This document shows positions 1 to 6,092 of a stretch of DNA of 9,959 nucleotides, piece by piece. Position numbers and translations under genes: made by a program. Source of the DNA: Methylomonas sp. Lineage in GTDB: Bacteria; Pseudomonadota; Gammaproteobacteria; Methylococcales; Methylomonadaceae. The DNA lies in assembly GCA_026988195.1 (NCBI GenBank), contig JALSLS010000369.1:1-9959 (forward strand), given 5' to 3'. The number at the start of each line of letters is the position of its first letter. Position 1 is the stretch's first letter. The notes beneath the pieces are model-generated. The model was not told the origin of the DNA, ran no database searches, and saw only the letters and a program-made list of their open reading frames with translations.

Positions 1-1320
1 TTTAGCCTGCTTTTGCGCAGAAAAATAACAGTTAATATCTGCGCCTCTAAATTTGTAAATTGCCTGCTTTGGGTCACCAATCAAATATAAATAATGGTTT
101 GGGGTGTTGAATAAGGTAGAAAAAATAAACCATTGGTTTTGGTCTGTATCTTGAAACTCATCAATTAAGGCGGCTTGAAAGCGCTGTTGAATTTCTTGGT
201 GTAATATTTGACCTTTTTCATGCTGTAAGGCTGCTGACAAACGGCTAATCAAATCATCAAAAGAGAGTACATTCAGCTGCTGTAATCTTTTGTCGATATC
301 GTGTGTTAATGTTTCAAGTAATGCTCGCCTTAAAGTAAGGCTTATACTATTTACTGCAGTATCAATTTTTTCAAATAGCGAGGTATCAATATCAAGTGTA
401 TTAAGGTAATTGAGTTTTTGTTCTTCGCTTGGCAAAGGTTTGGCTTTACTGGTTTTAAACTTTACTCCATTTAAAGCATCAAATAACCCTTTTGATGTCA
501 GAATAGAAAAATCAGGCGATATTGTGCTTTCTTCATTTATCCATTGAATCAGGTTTTGGCTGGCCATGTAAAAGCCACTGCTAAAGGTTTTTTTAAATTT
601 ACCTTCAGCCAATTGTTGTTCAATAATGCTTAAAGCAAAAGAGATAGCTTGTTTGTTGTTATCTATTAATTGTTTAAGGTCAATAAGTTTTTGATCGAGG
701 TCTTGATATTCAGGAAAAATAGTCAGCTTGTCAGAGATAGGCTCAACACTGGCTAATAGTTGATCGGGGGTCTTATATTGAGCGGTTAATAAAGACGCTT
801 CCCAAAGCGAACGCGGGTAAATTTGTTTACGCCAGAAATCATCAGAGCAGGCTTGTTTAATAGAGCTTATATCACCGGTTAGTTCAGAATCAAATAACTG
901 CCCACTTTCCAGAGCATGTTCAGCCAAAATACGCTGACAAAAGCCGTGAATGGTAAAAATTCCAGCTTGATCAATATCTAATAAAGCGACATTTAAGCGT
1001 TGCACAACAATCTCAAGAGGTATTGATAGGCTGTCTAGCCATTGTTTTAGAGTGGCTTCAATATCAGGCGACTTATCCGTAATAGCCTGCCGAGCGTCAA
1101 TTAAGCGCGCTCTAATCCTATCTTTTAACTCTTCTGTTGCTGCCTTGGTAAAGGTAACGACCAATATTTGTTTAATATCCAGCTCTTGTTCCACCACAAA
1201 ACGCAAAGCTAACATAGCGATAGCATAAGTTTTACCTGTGCCAGCACTCGCTTCAATCAGATTGGTTGATTTAAGTAATTCAGTAGAAACAGGGTTAAAG
1301 TTATTTAGTATAGAGGGCAT
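1..1320 (-). CDS. recB: RecBCD exodeoxyribonuclease V, beta subunit (N-terminal part, truncated by window edge)
   Basis: Translating the minus strand from the ATG at 1318-1320 gives 440 codons without a stop, running off the left edge. It shows SF1A (UvrD-like) helicase motifs in order: Walker A ASAGTGKT at residues 24-31, motif Ia TFTKAATEEL at 56-65, IFTIHGFCQRIL at 121-132, Walker B DEFQDTDQ at 387-394, and LIGDPKQAIYKFRGADI at 413-429. The LIEASAGTGKT opening near residue 21 and the FCQRIL segment are RecB hallmarks. In RecBCD this subunit is the slower 3'-5' helicase; its C-terminal nuclease and Chi-dependent RecA-loading domain would lie outside the window. The enzyme acts on cytoplasmic double-strand ends. 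Start choice: only about 20 residues precede Walker A, as in E. coli RecB. There is no clear Shine-Dalgarno, and the transporter stop lies 4 bp upstream, so translational coupling is likely. recC is not the upstream neighbour. Confidence 0.95.
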   Translation of the reverse strand, partial: MPSILNNFNPVSTELLKSTNLIEASAGTGKTYAIAMLALRFVVEQELDIKQILVVTFTKAATEELKDRIRARLIDARQAITDKSPDIEATLKQWLDSLSIPLEIVVQRLNVALLDIDQAGIFTIHGFCQRILAEHALESGQLFDSELTGDISSIKQACSDDFWRKQIYPRSLWEASLLTAQYKTPDQLLASVEPISDKLTIFPEYQDLDQKLIDLKQLIDNNKQAISFALSIIEQQLAEGKFKKTFSSGFYMASQNLIQWINEESTISPDFSILTSKGLFDALNGVKFKTSKAKPLPSEEQKLNYLNTLDIDTSLFEKIDTAVNSISLTLRRALLETLTHDIDKRLQQLNVLSFDDLISRLSAALQHEKGQILHQEIQQRFQAALIDEFQDTDQNQWFIFSTLFNTPNHYLYLIGDPKQAIYKFRGADINCYFSAQKQAK

Positions 1321-1324
1321 TAAA

Positions 1325-3073
1325 TTAGCTTGTTTTAGTAGGCGTATTTAAACTATTAACAGCATCAATGGTCTGAAAAAATACTTTACCTGGTGTTAAA
1401 TGGTCAAAAAAATCAGTTTGTTGTAATTTATCCATCACGGGCCCTTTTACTTCTGATAAGTGAAGGGAAATTGATTTGTTTTTTAAGGAGTGAATTAAAC
1501 TTTCCAGCGCTTCAAATGCGGTTCTATCAATATGACTAACGGAAGAAAAAATCAACACGACATGTTTTAGCTCGGGGTTAGTCAGGGTTTCTTCTTCTAT
1601 AAAATGCATAATATAACTGACATTGGCAAAACTTATATTTTCATCAATTCTAATGAATAATAAGTTCTTCCAAGTTTCAACTTGATGCCTTTTTATATTT
1701 CTAAAATGCTCGCTACCCTTTATAAGTCCGACCACTGCAATATGAGGGTGGCTGGTTCTGCGTAAATAACACAAAATAGTGATTAAAACGCCAATGGTGA
1801 TTCCTTCTTCAATACCAAAAACAAGCACCCCTACCAAGGTTGTAAGTTCCGCCATACCATCAGATTTATCGTATTTCCAGGTGGTAATAATTCCACGAAG
1901 TTTGATTAAAGGGGTAATGGCGATAAGAATAATGGCGGCTAGTGTTGCTTTAGGAATATAAGTAAATTGCTCATTAAAAAAGCTAACAGCAAAGCACAGC
2001 AATACCACAGCAATTAACATAGATACTTGGGTACGTGCTCCTGCAGAATAATTAACCATGGTGCGACTAAAACCACCTGCTACAGACATTCCACCTGAAA
2101 ATGCACTGGCAAGATTAGCAACACCTAAAGCAACTAGCTCCTGGTTGGGGTTAATGGTTTGGTTGCGTAAATTCGCAGTGACTTTAGCAATCGCAACACT
2201 TTCTACATAAGCAATAATGGCAATAAAGGAAGCACTAGGCAGTAAGGCTTTCCAGTGGCTAAAATGATTAATAAATGCAAAATTTATTGTGGGTAAACCT
2301 GCCTGAATTGGGCCAACAATTGAAACTTGTTGCAGATCTGATAAATGATAATGAGTCACTAGCCCTGTGCAGATGAATAGAGTGATTAATGGAGCAGACT
2401 TATTAATAATAGTAATCAATGGTTGTTTGATGTTAAGCCGTTTAAGAATAAAGCTTATCGTGGGGGCAAAGCAAAGTAGAGTAAACAGGCTAATAATGCC
2501 CAGCCCTAAGGCATAGCCATTAACAAGGCCTAGGCTACTGCTATAGCAGTTAAAATCAAGGCCACATAGGTTTTTAGGTAAGCCAAATAAATGGGATATT
2601 TGACTTAACACAATTAATATAGCAGCACCGCTAGTAAAACCCGTTAATACAGGGTGACTGATAAAATTAACCAACCCGCCCATACGTACTAATGCCATTA
2701 ACAATAAGATTAGGCCGCCCTCAGCGGCTAGAATAATAGCATTTTCAACGGGGCTACCAAAAACAGCAACTTCAGGTGCGGATAAAGCACTGGCAATCAT
2801 AATTGCGGCAATAGAAACAGGGCCAACGGATAAAGTACGGCTACTGCCTAAAAAGGCATAAATAGCGGGGGGAATAATACTGGCGTATAAGCCTACTTGT
2901 GCAGGTAACCCAGCTAACATAGCATAGGCAATACCTTGAGGGACTAATAGAATGGCGGTAATAATACCCGCAAAAATATCACCATTTAAATCTTGTTTGC
3001 TATAACTTTTAAGCGAAGAAAGAATGGGTAAAATATTTTCTAAGGCAGTTTTATTGCTTTGAGGAGAAGCCAT
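1325..3073 (-). CDS. SulP-family anion permease with C-terminal STAS domain
   Basis: This 582-residue inner-membrane transporter has full SulP/SLC26 architecture. The N-terminal Sulfate_transp domain spans about residues 25-430 with many hydrophobic helices, including the LVPQGIAYAMLAGLP segment (43-57), the substrate-site stretch LSVGPVSIAAIMIASAL (81-97) and the family signature GGMSVAGGFSRTMVNYSAG (327-345). A STAS domain covers about 469-575, with FSSVSHIDRTAFEAL at 509-523 in the place of the SpoIIAA-like phosphoacceptor loop. Family members carry sulfate, bicarbonate or C4-dicarboxylates by proton or sodium symport. Nothing in the sequence or neighbours (no carbonic anhydrase, no cys genes) fixes the substrate. 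The ATG at 3071-3073 lacks an obvious Shine-Dalgarno. The stop lies 4 bp before recB, so both are probably on one transcript. Family assignment is very secure; sulfate specificity is not claimed. Confidence 0.93.
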   Translation of the reverse strand: MASPQSNKTALENILPILSSLKSYSKQDLNGDIFAGIITAILLVPQGIAYAMLAGLPAQVGLYASIIPPAIYAFLGSSRTLSVGPVSIAAIMIASALSAPEVAVFGSPVENAIILAAEGGLILLLMALVRMGGLVNFISHPVLTGFTSGAAILIVLSQISHLFGLPKNLCGLDFNCYSSSLGLVNGYALGLGIISLFTLLCFAPTISFILKRLNIKQPLITIINKSAPLITLFICTGLVTHYHLSDLQQVSIVGPIQAGLPTINFAFINHFSHWKALLPSASFIAIIAYVESVAIAKVTANLRNQTINPNQELVALGVANLASAFSGGMSVAGGFSRTMVNYSAGARTQVSMLIAVVLLCFAVSFFNEQFTYIPKATLAAIILIAITPLIKLRGIITTWKYDKSDGMAELTTLVGVLVFGIEEGITIGVLITILCYLRRTSHPHIAVVGLIKGSEHFRNIKRHQVETWKNLLFIRIDENISFANVSYIMHFIEEETLTNPELKHVVLIFSSVSHIDRTAFEALESLIHSLKNKSISLHLSEVKGPVMDKLQQTDFFDHLTPGKVFFQTIDAVNSLNTPTKTS

Positions 3074-3140
3074 AAGAGGTTGTCAAAATATTGATTTGGG
3101 CAATGATTTAAATATTAAGGATAGTTTAGTGTATCGAACC

Positions 3141-3169
3141 TTTATGAGCTAGCACTATCAGGTATTCAA
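3141..3169 (-). promoter_or_regulatory. weak sigma70-type promoter candidate for the SulP gene
   Basis: Read on the minus strand, TTGAAT (3164-3169) is separated by 17 nt from CATAAA (3141-3146). Each hexamer matches consensus at 4 of 6 positions, and the pair lies about 70 bp upstream of the transporter ATG. This is a match by eye in AT-rich DNA, so it is only suggestive. Confidence 0.25.
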
Positions 3170-3222
3170 TTTATAGTGTTTATAGGTAATAGCTATTCAG
3201 CTTGTGAGTAGACAATGATGAT

Positions 3223-3249
3223 GTAGGAGCGTCCGCCCTCGGTGCGAAG
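3223..3249 (+). repeat. single GTAG-headed REP-like unit
   Basis: The unit begins GTAGGAGCGTCC and ends GGTGCGAAG. It has the layout of REP sequences handled by RAYT (TnpA-REP) transposases: a GTAG tetranucleotide followed by an imperfect hairpin, here GCG/TGC with CC/GG inside. It resembles the GTAGGAGCGA...TCGCGAA REPs common in Pseudomonas. No RAYT gene is in the window and no inverted partner lies nearby. Confidence 0.5.
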
Positions 3250-3283
3250 ATAATTGGCAGGTTTAGAGAAAAGAGCATTTATA

Positions 3284-3381
3284 GTTCCCATGCTCCAGCG
3301 TGGGAACTCAGCCCTGAACGCTCCAGCGTTCCGTGACGCTGGAGCGTCACAAGCGGCATTCCCACGCTAGAGCGTGAGGAA
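3284..3381. repeat. tract of four palindromes sharing a CGCT-NN-AGCG core
   Basis: Four consecutive inverted repeats lie in under 100 bp. They are 3284-3307 (arms GTTCCCA/TGGGAAC), 3316-3331 (perfect, GAACGCT-CC-AGCGTTC), 3333-3350 (perfect, GTGACGCT-GG-AGCGTCAC) and 3359-3381 (CACGCT-AG-AGCGTG with an outer TTCC/GGAA). All share a CGCT..AGCG centre, or TGCT in the first, and the CC centre of the second is complementary to the GG centre of the third. The arms can therefore pair within or between units. The tract looks like a dispersed intergenic repeat rather than a gene-specific operator. Confidence 0.75.
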
Positions 3382-3385
3382 CGAT

Positions 3386-3420
3386 AAAAAGGCCGAGAGA
3401 GTGATCTCTAGCCCATTTTT
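3386..3420 (-). terminator. rho-independent terminator for darP, possibly bidirectional
   Basis: On the minus strand a stem with GGC/GCC outer pairs and AGAGA/TCTCT inner pairs around a TCAC loop is followed directly by TTTTTA. It lies about 72 nt past the darP stop. On the plus strand the same stem is followed by CATTTTT, so it could also stop transcription that way, although no plus-strand gene precedes it. Confidence 0.7.
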
Positions 3421-3491
3421 AATTTCGTGTGAGCATGAGATGGAAAAGTGTAATTTACTTTGGGTAGGATATGAACGAGGCCACTCATTTT

Positions 3492-4055
3492 CTATTCAGA
3501 AATCAGCTCTTTCAAATATTGATATAAAAGTCGAGCTGATTTAGGGGGCTTCTGTTCTTTTGCTTCTTTCTGAGCATTTCGTTGTAATTGTTTTAAATGT
3601 TGTCTATCTGCCATAGGCTGCTCATTGAGTAAATCAGTCAGCACGGTATTATCTTCACAAACAATTAATTGATCACGCCACTGCTCGGCTTGGTGATGTT
3701 CTCTTACCCCGTGAGCATTTCTAGATTTTATACGACCAAGTACATCGTTAACTTTTTCAAGGTCAATTTCTCTTAATTTGGCGGTAATAAATTTAAGCTG
3801 ACGCTTTCTGGCAGGTTTTGTTACAGGCATTTTTTTGGCTGCAACAATCGCCTTCTCAAGCTGCTCAGGCATATGCATTGAAGTAAGCTGGTTTTCTGAT
3901 AGATTAGTCAATTCTTCTGCTAATTTGGCAACTTCAGCAATGTCGCGTTTGATTTGTTCTTTATTAGGGCGAATGGCATAGTATTGAATTATCTCACCAT
4001 TTTCATCATACTCTAGCTCATCACCACCGTATGCGACTTCATTGTTATCTATCAT
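3492..4055 (-). CDS. darP: DarP (YjgA, DUF615) 50S ribosome-assembly factor
   Basis: The product has 187 residues, against about 183 in E. coli YjgA. It keeps the family pattern: an acidic, poorly ordered N-terminus (about residues 1-28), IKRDIAEVAKLAEEL in the SEIKRDAEELKRLG region, a basic RKRQLKFITAKLREID helix near the middle, and the diagnostic end KPPKSARLLYQYLKEL. DarP binds late 50S precursors near the peptidyl-transferase centre and promotes its maturation; it is a small, helical, cytosolic protein. The start ATG lies 2 nt after the stop of the 61-residue membrane-protein gene and has only a weak ribosome-binding site, so translation is probably coupled. A good terminator follows at 3386-3420, closing a two-gene unit. 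Confidence 0.95.
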   Translation of the reverse strand: MIDNNEVAYGGDELEYDENGEIIQYYAIRPNKEQIKRDIAEVAKLAEELTNLSENQLTSMHMPEQLEKAIVAAKKMPVTKPARKRQLKFITAKLREIDLEKVNDVLGRIKSRNAHGVREHHQAEQWRDQLIVCEDNTVLTDLLNEQPMADRQHLKQLQRNAQKEAKEQKPPKSARLLYQYLKELISE

Positions 4056-4057
4056 TT

Positions 4058-4243
4058 TTAAACCATTGCTATTAGAAATACCACAAACATAACGACCAAA
4101 CCGATAGGAACCAAAGCACCCATCCAGTCAGATTTTGCATCACGGGTTTGTTGCATAGATGTTTTAATGCTTGGTCGCATCCATAAGATAACGCCTACAA
4201 CCATCACACCCAATAAAAGATTTTCCCATAGTGAAAATTCCAT
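4058..4243 (-). CDS. small two-helix inner-membrane protein of unknown function
   Basis: This 61-residue protein has two hydrophobic segments (about residues 6-22 and 43-60). A polar 20-residue linker containing RPSIKTSMQQTRDAKSDW joins them. By the positive-inside rule the basic linker is probably cytoplasmic, giving a hairpin. The ATG (4241-4243) has a good Shine-Dalgarno, AGGGTGG, about 4 nt upstream, and a TATAAT-like -10 lies further up (4274-4279). The stop is 2 nt before darP, so the two are almost certainly cotranscribed. I do not recognise a named family. The strong ribosome-binding site, coherent two-helix layout and tight spacing argue that it is a real gene. Confidence 0.8.
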   Translation of the reverse strand: MEFSLWENLLLGVMVVGVILWMRPSIKTSMQQTRDAKSDWMGALVPIGLVVMFVVFLIAMV

Positions 4244-4273
4244 ACTGCCACCCTATTTTTATCAACTCCCTAT

Positions 4274-4279
4274 ATTATA
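4274..4279 (-). promoter_or_regulatory. -10 box candidate for the small-membrane-protein/darP operon
   Basis: The minus strand reads TATAAT exactly, about 30 bp upstream of the small-membrane-protein ATG. No good -35 is visible at 16-18 nt spacing (CAAAAC-like sequence is there). It falls in the 89-bp gap after the glycosylase stop and would let this operon start independently. Confidence 0.4.
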
Positions 4280-4315
4280 TACTCCGTGTAGCCAAAGTTT
4301 TGGTTTTCTATTCGC

Positions 4316-4333
4316 TATTTTTTGCCAGTTACC
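4316..4333 (-). repeat. 18-bp post-stop motif, copy 1 (after the glycosylase)
   Basis: Read on the minus strand this is GGTAACTGGCAAAAAATA. Its first G is the last base of the glycosylase TAG stop codon. It matches the sequence directly after the rdgC stop (5858-5875) at 17 of 18 positions. Confidence 0.6.
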
Positions 4334-4860
4334 TATCTGAGTGATGTACCGCTTAGACCTTGTGCCCAAAGAATCATTTTTTGTTGTATGGACATTGCTG
4401 CATAGGCTGGACTGGTTGAAGGCAGTTTTAAGTATTGTAAATATTCAAATGAAATTTTAATATCAGGCAAAACATGCTTATTATAGACAGTCTCTGCTTT
4501 TGCACCGTTAAAACAAACCCTTTTAATATTGCCGTGAAGTGTCAAAAAAGTATAAAAATCATTAGCCTTTATTGAATCCATTTTTATAGCACTATCTAAA
4601 CTACCTTTTCGCTCACAACTTTGTAATACATCCCAAATAGCAATATTATTTTGTAATAATAGCTTTTTTTTCTGTTGATACGAAGGGTTGTCAATAGCTG
4701 TAGGTTTATTAAATAAATTGAACATGATCAACCAAAATGCATTACGAGGATGGGCATAGTATTGCTGGGTTAGCAGTGAGGTTTCACTCGGCATTGAGCC
4801 TAAGATTAATATTTCAGCTGATTTATTTGCAATCGGCTGAAAGCCAGTAATTGTGCTCAT
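4333..4860 (-). CDS. DNA glycosylase of UDG family 6 (HDG, deoxyinosine/hypoxanthine type)
   Basis: The 175-residue protein belongs to the uracil-DNA glycosylase superfamily. Motif 1, GSMPSETSLLTQQYYAHPRN (21-40), is followed by AFW; Asn40 sits where the catalytic Asn of family-6 hypoxanthine-DNA glycosylases is expected. IAIWDVLQSCERKGSLDSAI (73-92) matches the conserved W-D-V-L and GS-DSAI elements, and LPSTSPAYA (146-154) is the DNA-intercalating motif 2. Enzymes of this family remove hypoxanthine, and to some extent other deaminated bases, from DNA to begin base-excision repair in the cytosol. The ATG at 4858-4860 has a modest GAG-type ribosome-binding site. It is divergent from rdgC across 85 bp. 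A MUG/TDG-like uracil specificity is the main alternative, but the YYAHPRNAFW motif favours HDG. Confidence 0.85.
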   Translation of the reverse strand: MSTITGFQPIANKSAEILILGSMPSETSLLTQQYYAHPRNAFWLIMFNLFNKPTAIDNPSYQQKKKLLLQNNIAIWDVLQSCERKGSLDSAIKMDSIKANDFYTFLTLHGNIKRVCFNGAKAETVYNKHVLPDIKISFEYLQYLKLPSTSPAYAAMSIQQKMILWAQGLSGTSLR

Positions 4861-4906
4861 GTTCTGCTCTAGTTTAAAAAAATAAATCCTACCCTATCTA
4901 TAAATT

Positions 4907-4915
4907 TGAGATAAT
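4907..4915 (+). promoter_or_regulatory. extended -10 promoter candidate for rdgC
   Basis: TGAGATAAT (TG at 4907-4908, GATAAT at 4910-4915) matches the extended -10 pattern TGnTATAAT with one change. It lies 30 bp upstream of the rdgC ATG. No convincing -35 is present, which is acceptable for extended -10 promoters. Confidence 0.4.
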
Positions 4916-4945
4916 GCACGGCTTTTTATTGATTGAAGAATAGCC

Positions 4946-5857
4946 ATGTGGTTTAAAAATCTAGCCCTTTACCGTTTTACAGAACCTTTTTCCTTAGCCG
5001 CCGATGAACTTGAGGAGAAGCTTGCTGATAAGCGCTTTACGCCATGTGGTAAACAGGATGAATTTAGTATGGGGTGGACATCACCCGTGGGTGGGTCTGT
5101 TGAACAACTAATCCATGCTTCTAATGGCTTTATGATGCTTTGTCTTAAAAAAGAAGAGAAGGTTATTCCTGCTGGGGTTATTAATGAAATGCTACAGGAT
5201 AAAATTGCAGAAAAAGAACAGCAAGAAGCGAGGAAGCTAAGCAAAAAGGAACGTGCAGCACTAAAAGATGAATTGGTTTTTGAACTATTACCCAGAGCCT
5301 TTTCTTTCTCTAAAAAAACCTTTGCTTATATTGACCCTAAAGGTGGCTGGATGGTGGTTGATGCGGCATCAGCAAAAAAAGCAGAAGATTTATTAAGCCA
5401 CTTGCGTAAATGTTTGGGCTCATTACCAGTCGTTCCGGTTAATACAGTTGATAAACCAGTGACTATTATGACGCAATGGTTGGTTGATAGTGCGACAACA
5501 CCGAAAGATTTAGTGATTGAAGATGAGTGTGAATTGCGTTCCCCAGAAGAGGACGGCAGTATCATTCGCTGTAAACGCCATAACCTTGCCTTACCAGAAA
5601 TTACCAATCACTTGGATAATGGTAAGCAAGTGATTAAACTAGCAGTAAACTGGACGGACAGATTATCATTTATTGTTGATGAAAACTTAGCCATTAAGCG
5701 TTTGAAATTTTTAGATTTAATTCAGGATCAAGTTTCAGATACGGATGCAGAAGATGAAGTTGCACGGTTTGATGTAGATTTTTCTATTATGTCTTTAGAG
5801 CTATCTAATTTTTTACCTCGCTTAATAGAAATATTTGGCGGTGAGAATAAGGTATAA
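4946..5857 (+). CDS. rdgC: recombination-associated protein RdgC
   Basis: The 303-residue length equals that of E. coli RdgC. Conserved blocks are clear: MWFKNLALYRF at the start, FSMGWTSPVGG (40-50), the KKEEKVIPAGVINEML segment (68-83), a charged helix with KLSKKERAALKDELVFELLPRAF (97-119), and GSLPVVPVN (158-166). RdgC forms a ring-shaped dimer that encircles duplex DNA without sequence preference and limits RecA loading and strand exchange; it is nucleoid-associated. The start is fixed by the conserved MWFKN N-terminus, with a GAAGA ribosome-binding site about 7 nt upstream. It is a single-gene transcript, divergent from the glycosylase and followed directly by a palindromic repeat that may also serve as its terminator. 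Its presence with recB fits normal recombination housekeeping. Confidence 0.97.
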   Translation: MWFKNLALYRFTEPFSLAADELEEKLADKRFTPCGKQDEFSMGWTSPVGGSVEQLIHASNGFMMLCLKKEEKVIPAGVINEMLQDKIAEKEQQEARKLSKKERAALKDELVFELLPRAFSFSKKTFAYIDPKGGWMVVDAASAKKAEDLLSHLRKCLGSLPVVPVNTVDKPVTIMTQWLVDSATTPKDLVIEDECELRSPEEDGSIIRCKRHNLALPEITNHLDNGKQVIKLAVNWTDRLSFIVDENLAIKRLKFLDLIQDQVSDTDAEDEVARFDVDFSIMSLELSNFLPRLIEIFGGENKV

Positions 5858-5875
5858 GGTAACTGGCAATAAATA
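5858..5875 (+). repeat. 18-bp post-stop motif, copy 2 (after rdgC)
   Basis: GGTAACTGGCAATAAATA begins at the base after the rdgC TAA. It differs by one base from the motif at the glycosylase stop (4316-4333), and its first 8 bases recur one base after the LdtB-like stop (7051-7058). Its second half is also the outer edge of the MITE-like element at 5867. Confidence 0.6.
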
Positions 5876-5921
5876 ACCTACCCCCACGGTTCCCGTCAAG
5901 GCTATTAAGGTAAGCGAAAAC

Positions 5922-5989
5922 GTAGGATGTGCTGACCATAGGAAGCGCATCATATAGAAAGATGCGCTTCGTACCTCAGCACATCCTAC
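5922..5989. repeat. REPIN: two inverted GTAG-headed REP units
   Basis: The left unit (5922-5951) begins GTAGGATGTGCTGA and ends GAAGCGCATC. The right unit (5961-5989) is its inverted copy, ending TCAGCACATCCTAC. The 14-base and 10-base arms pair perfectly across a 9-nt centre. Each unit can also fold alone (GATGTGCT with AGCGCATC, one G-T pair) behind its GTAG tetranucleotide, the signature recognised by RAYT-type transposases. It may also act as the rdgC transcription stop or protect its 3' end. Confidence 0.8.
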
Positions 5990-6029
5990 TTAACTGAATG
6001 GCCGTGACGCAGAGTATGGGAACGATTGC

Positions 6030-6035
6030 GGGAGG
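6030..6035 (+). promoter_or_regulatory. repeat-derived Shine-Dalgarno for an alternative GTG start
   Basis: GGGAGG inside the right terminal repeat lies 9 nt before a GTG (6045-6047) in frame with the L,D-transpeptidase. Using it would add 16 residues before the ATG at 6093. It is a far better ribosome-binding site than the one in front of that ATG. Confidence 0.35.
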
Positions 6036-6092
6036 TTATTTATTGTGAGGTGCCTAAGGCAATTCGCAATAAATATTTATAGGCCTATATCA

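Larger units (their letters stand above)
3074..3491. other. 418-bp non-coding gap between sulP-type gene and darP
   Basis: No convincing coding frame is present. From left to right the gap holds the upstream region of the transporter gene with a weak promoter candidate (3141-3169), one GTAG-type REP unit (3223-3249), a tract of four palindromes (3284-3381) and a rho-independent terminator (3386-3420). The remaining bases up to the darP stop show nothing recognisable. Confidence 0.7.
5867..6045. mobile_element. 179-bp nested palindromic MITE-like element enclosing a REPIN
   Basis: Imperfect 28-bp terminal inverted repeats (5867-5894 and 6018-6045) match at 23 of 28 positions, with the outer 13 (CAATAAATAACCT / AGGTTATTTATTG) identical. 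A second inverted pair inside them, 5895-5913 and 5990-6008, matches at 15 of 19. The centre is the REPIN at 5922-5989. The right half has 9 extra bases (6009-6017) between its two blocks, and the left half has 8 (5914-5921) before the REPIN. The element has no coding capacity and fills the whole space between rdgC and the L,D-transpeptidase gene. No clear target-site duplication is seen. The nested structure is plain; past mobility by a transposase supplied in trans is inferred. Confidence 0.7.

Noticed and set aside
1779..1961. 60-codon open frame on the plus strand inside the SulP gene
   Set aside because: It is antisense to a strongly conserved transporter, without a ribosome-binding site or recognisable protein features.
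3223..3381. palindromic repeats as a CRISPR array
   Set aside because: The units differ in length and sequence and have no regularly sized spacers or cas genes.
4969..5607. two minus-strand open frames of about 90 codons
   Set aside because: Both lie antisense within rdgC, whose conserved motifs cover the region; they result from codon bias.
1..5857. recB, the glycosylase and rdgC as a defence island
   Set aside because: All are common housekeeping repair genes on different transcripts; no phage, toxin-antitoxin or restriction genes accompany them.
6078..6089. 12-bp palindrome TATAGGCCTATA just before the transpeptidase ATG
   Set aside because: It could be an operator, but it is short and AT-rich and has no second copy here, so a regulatory claim is not supported.
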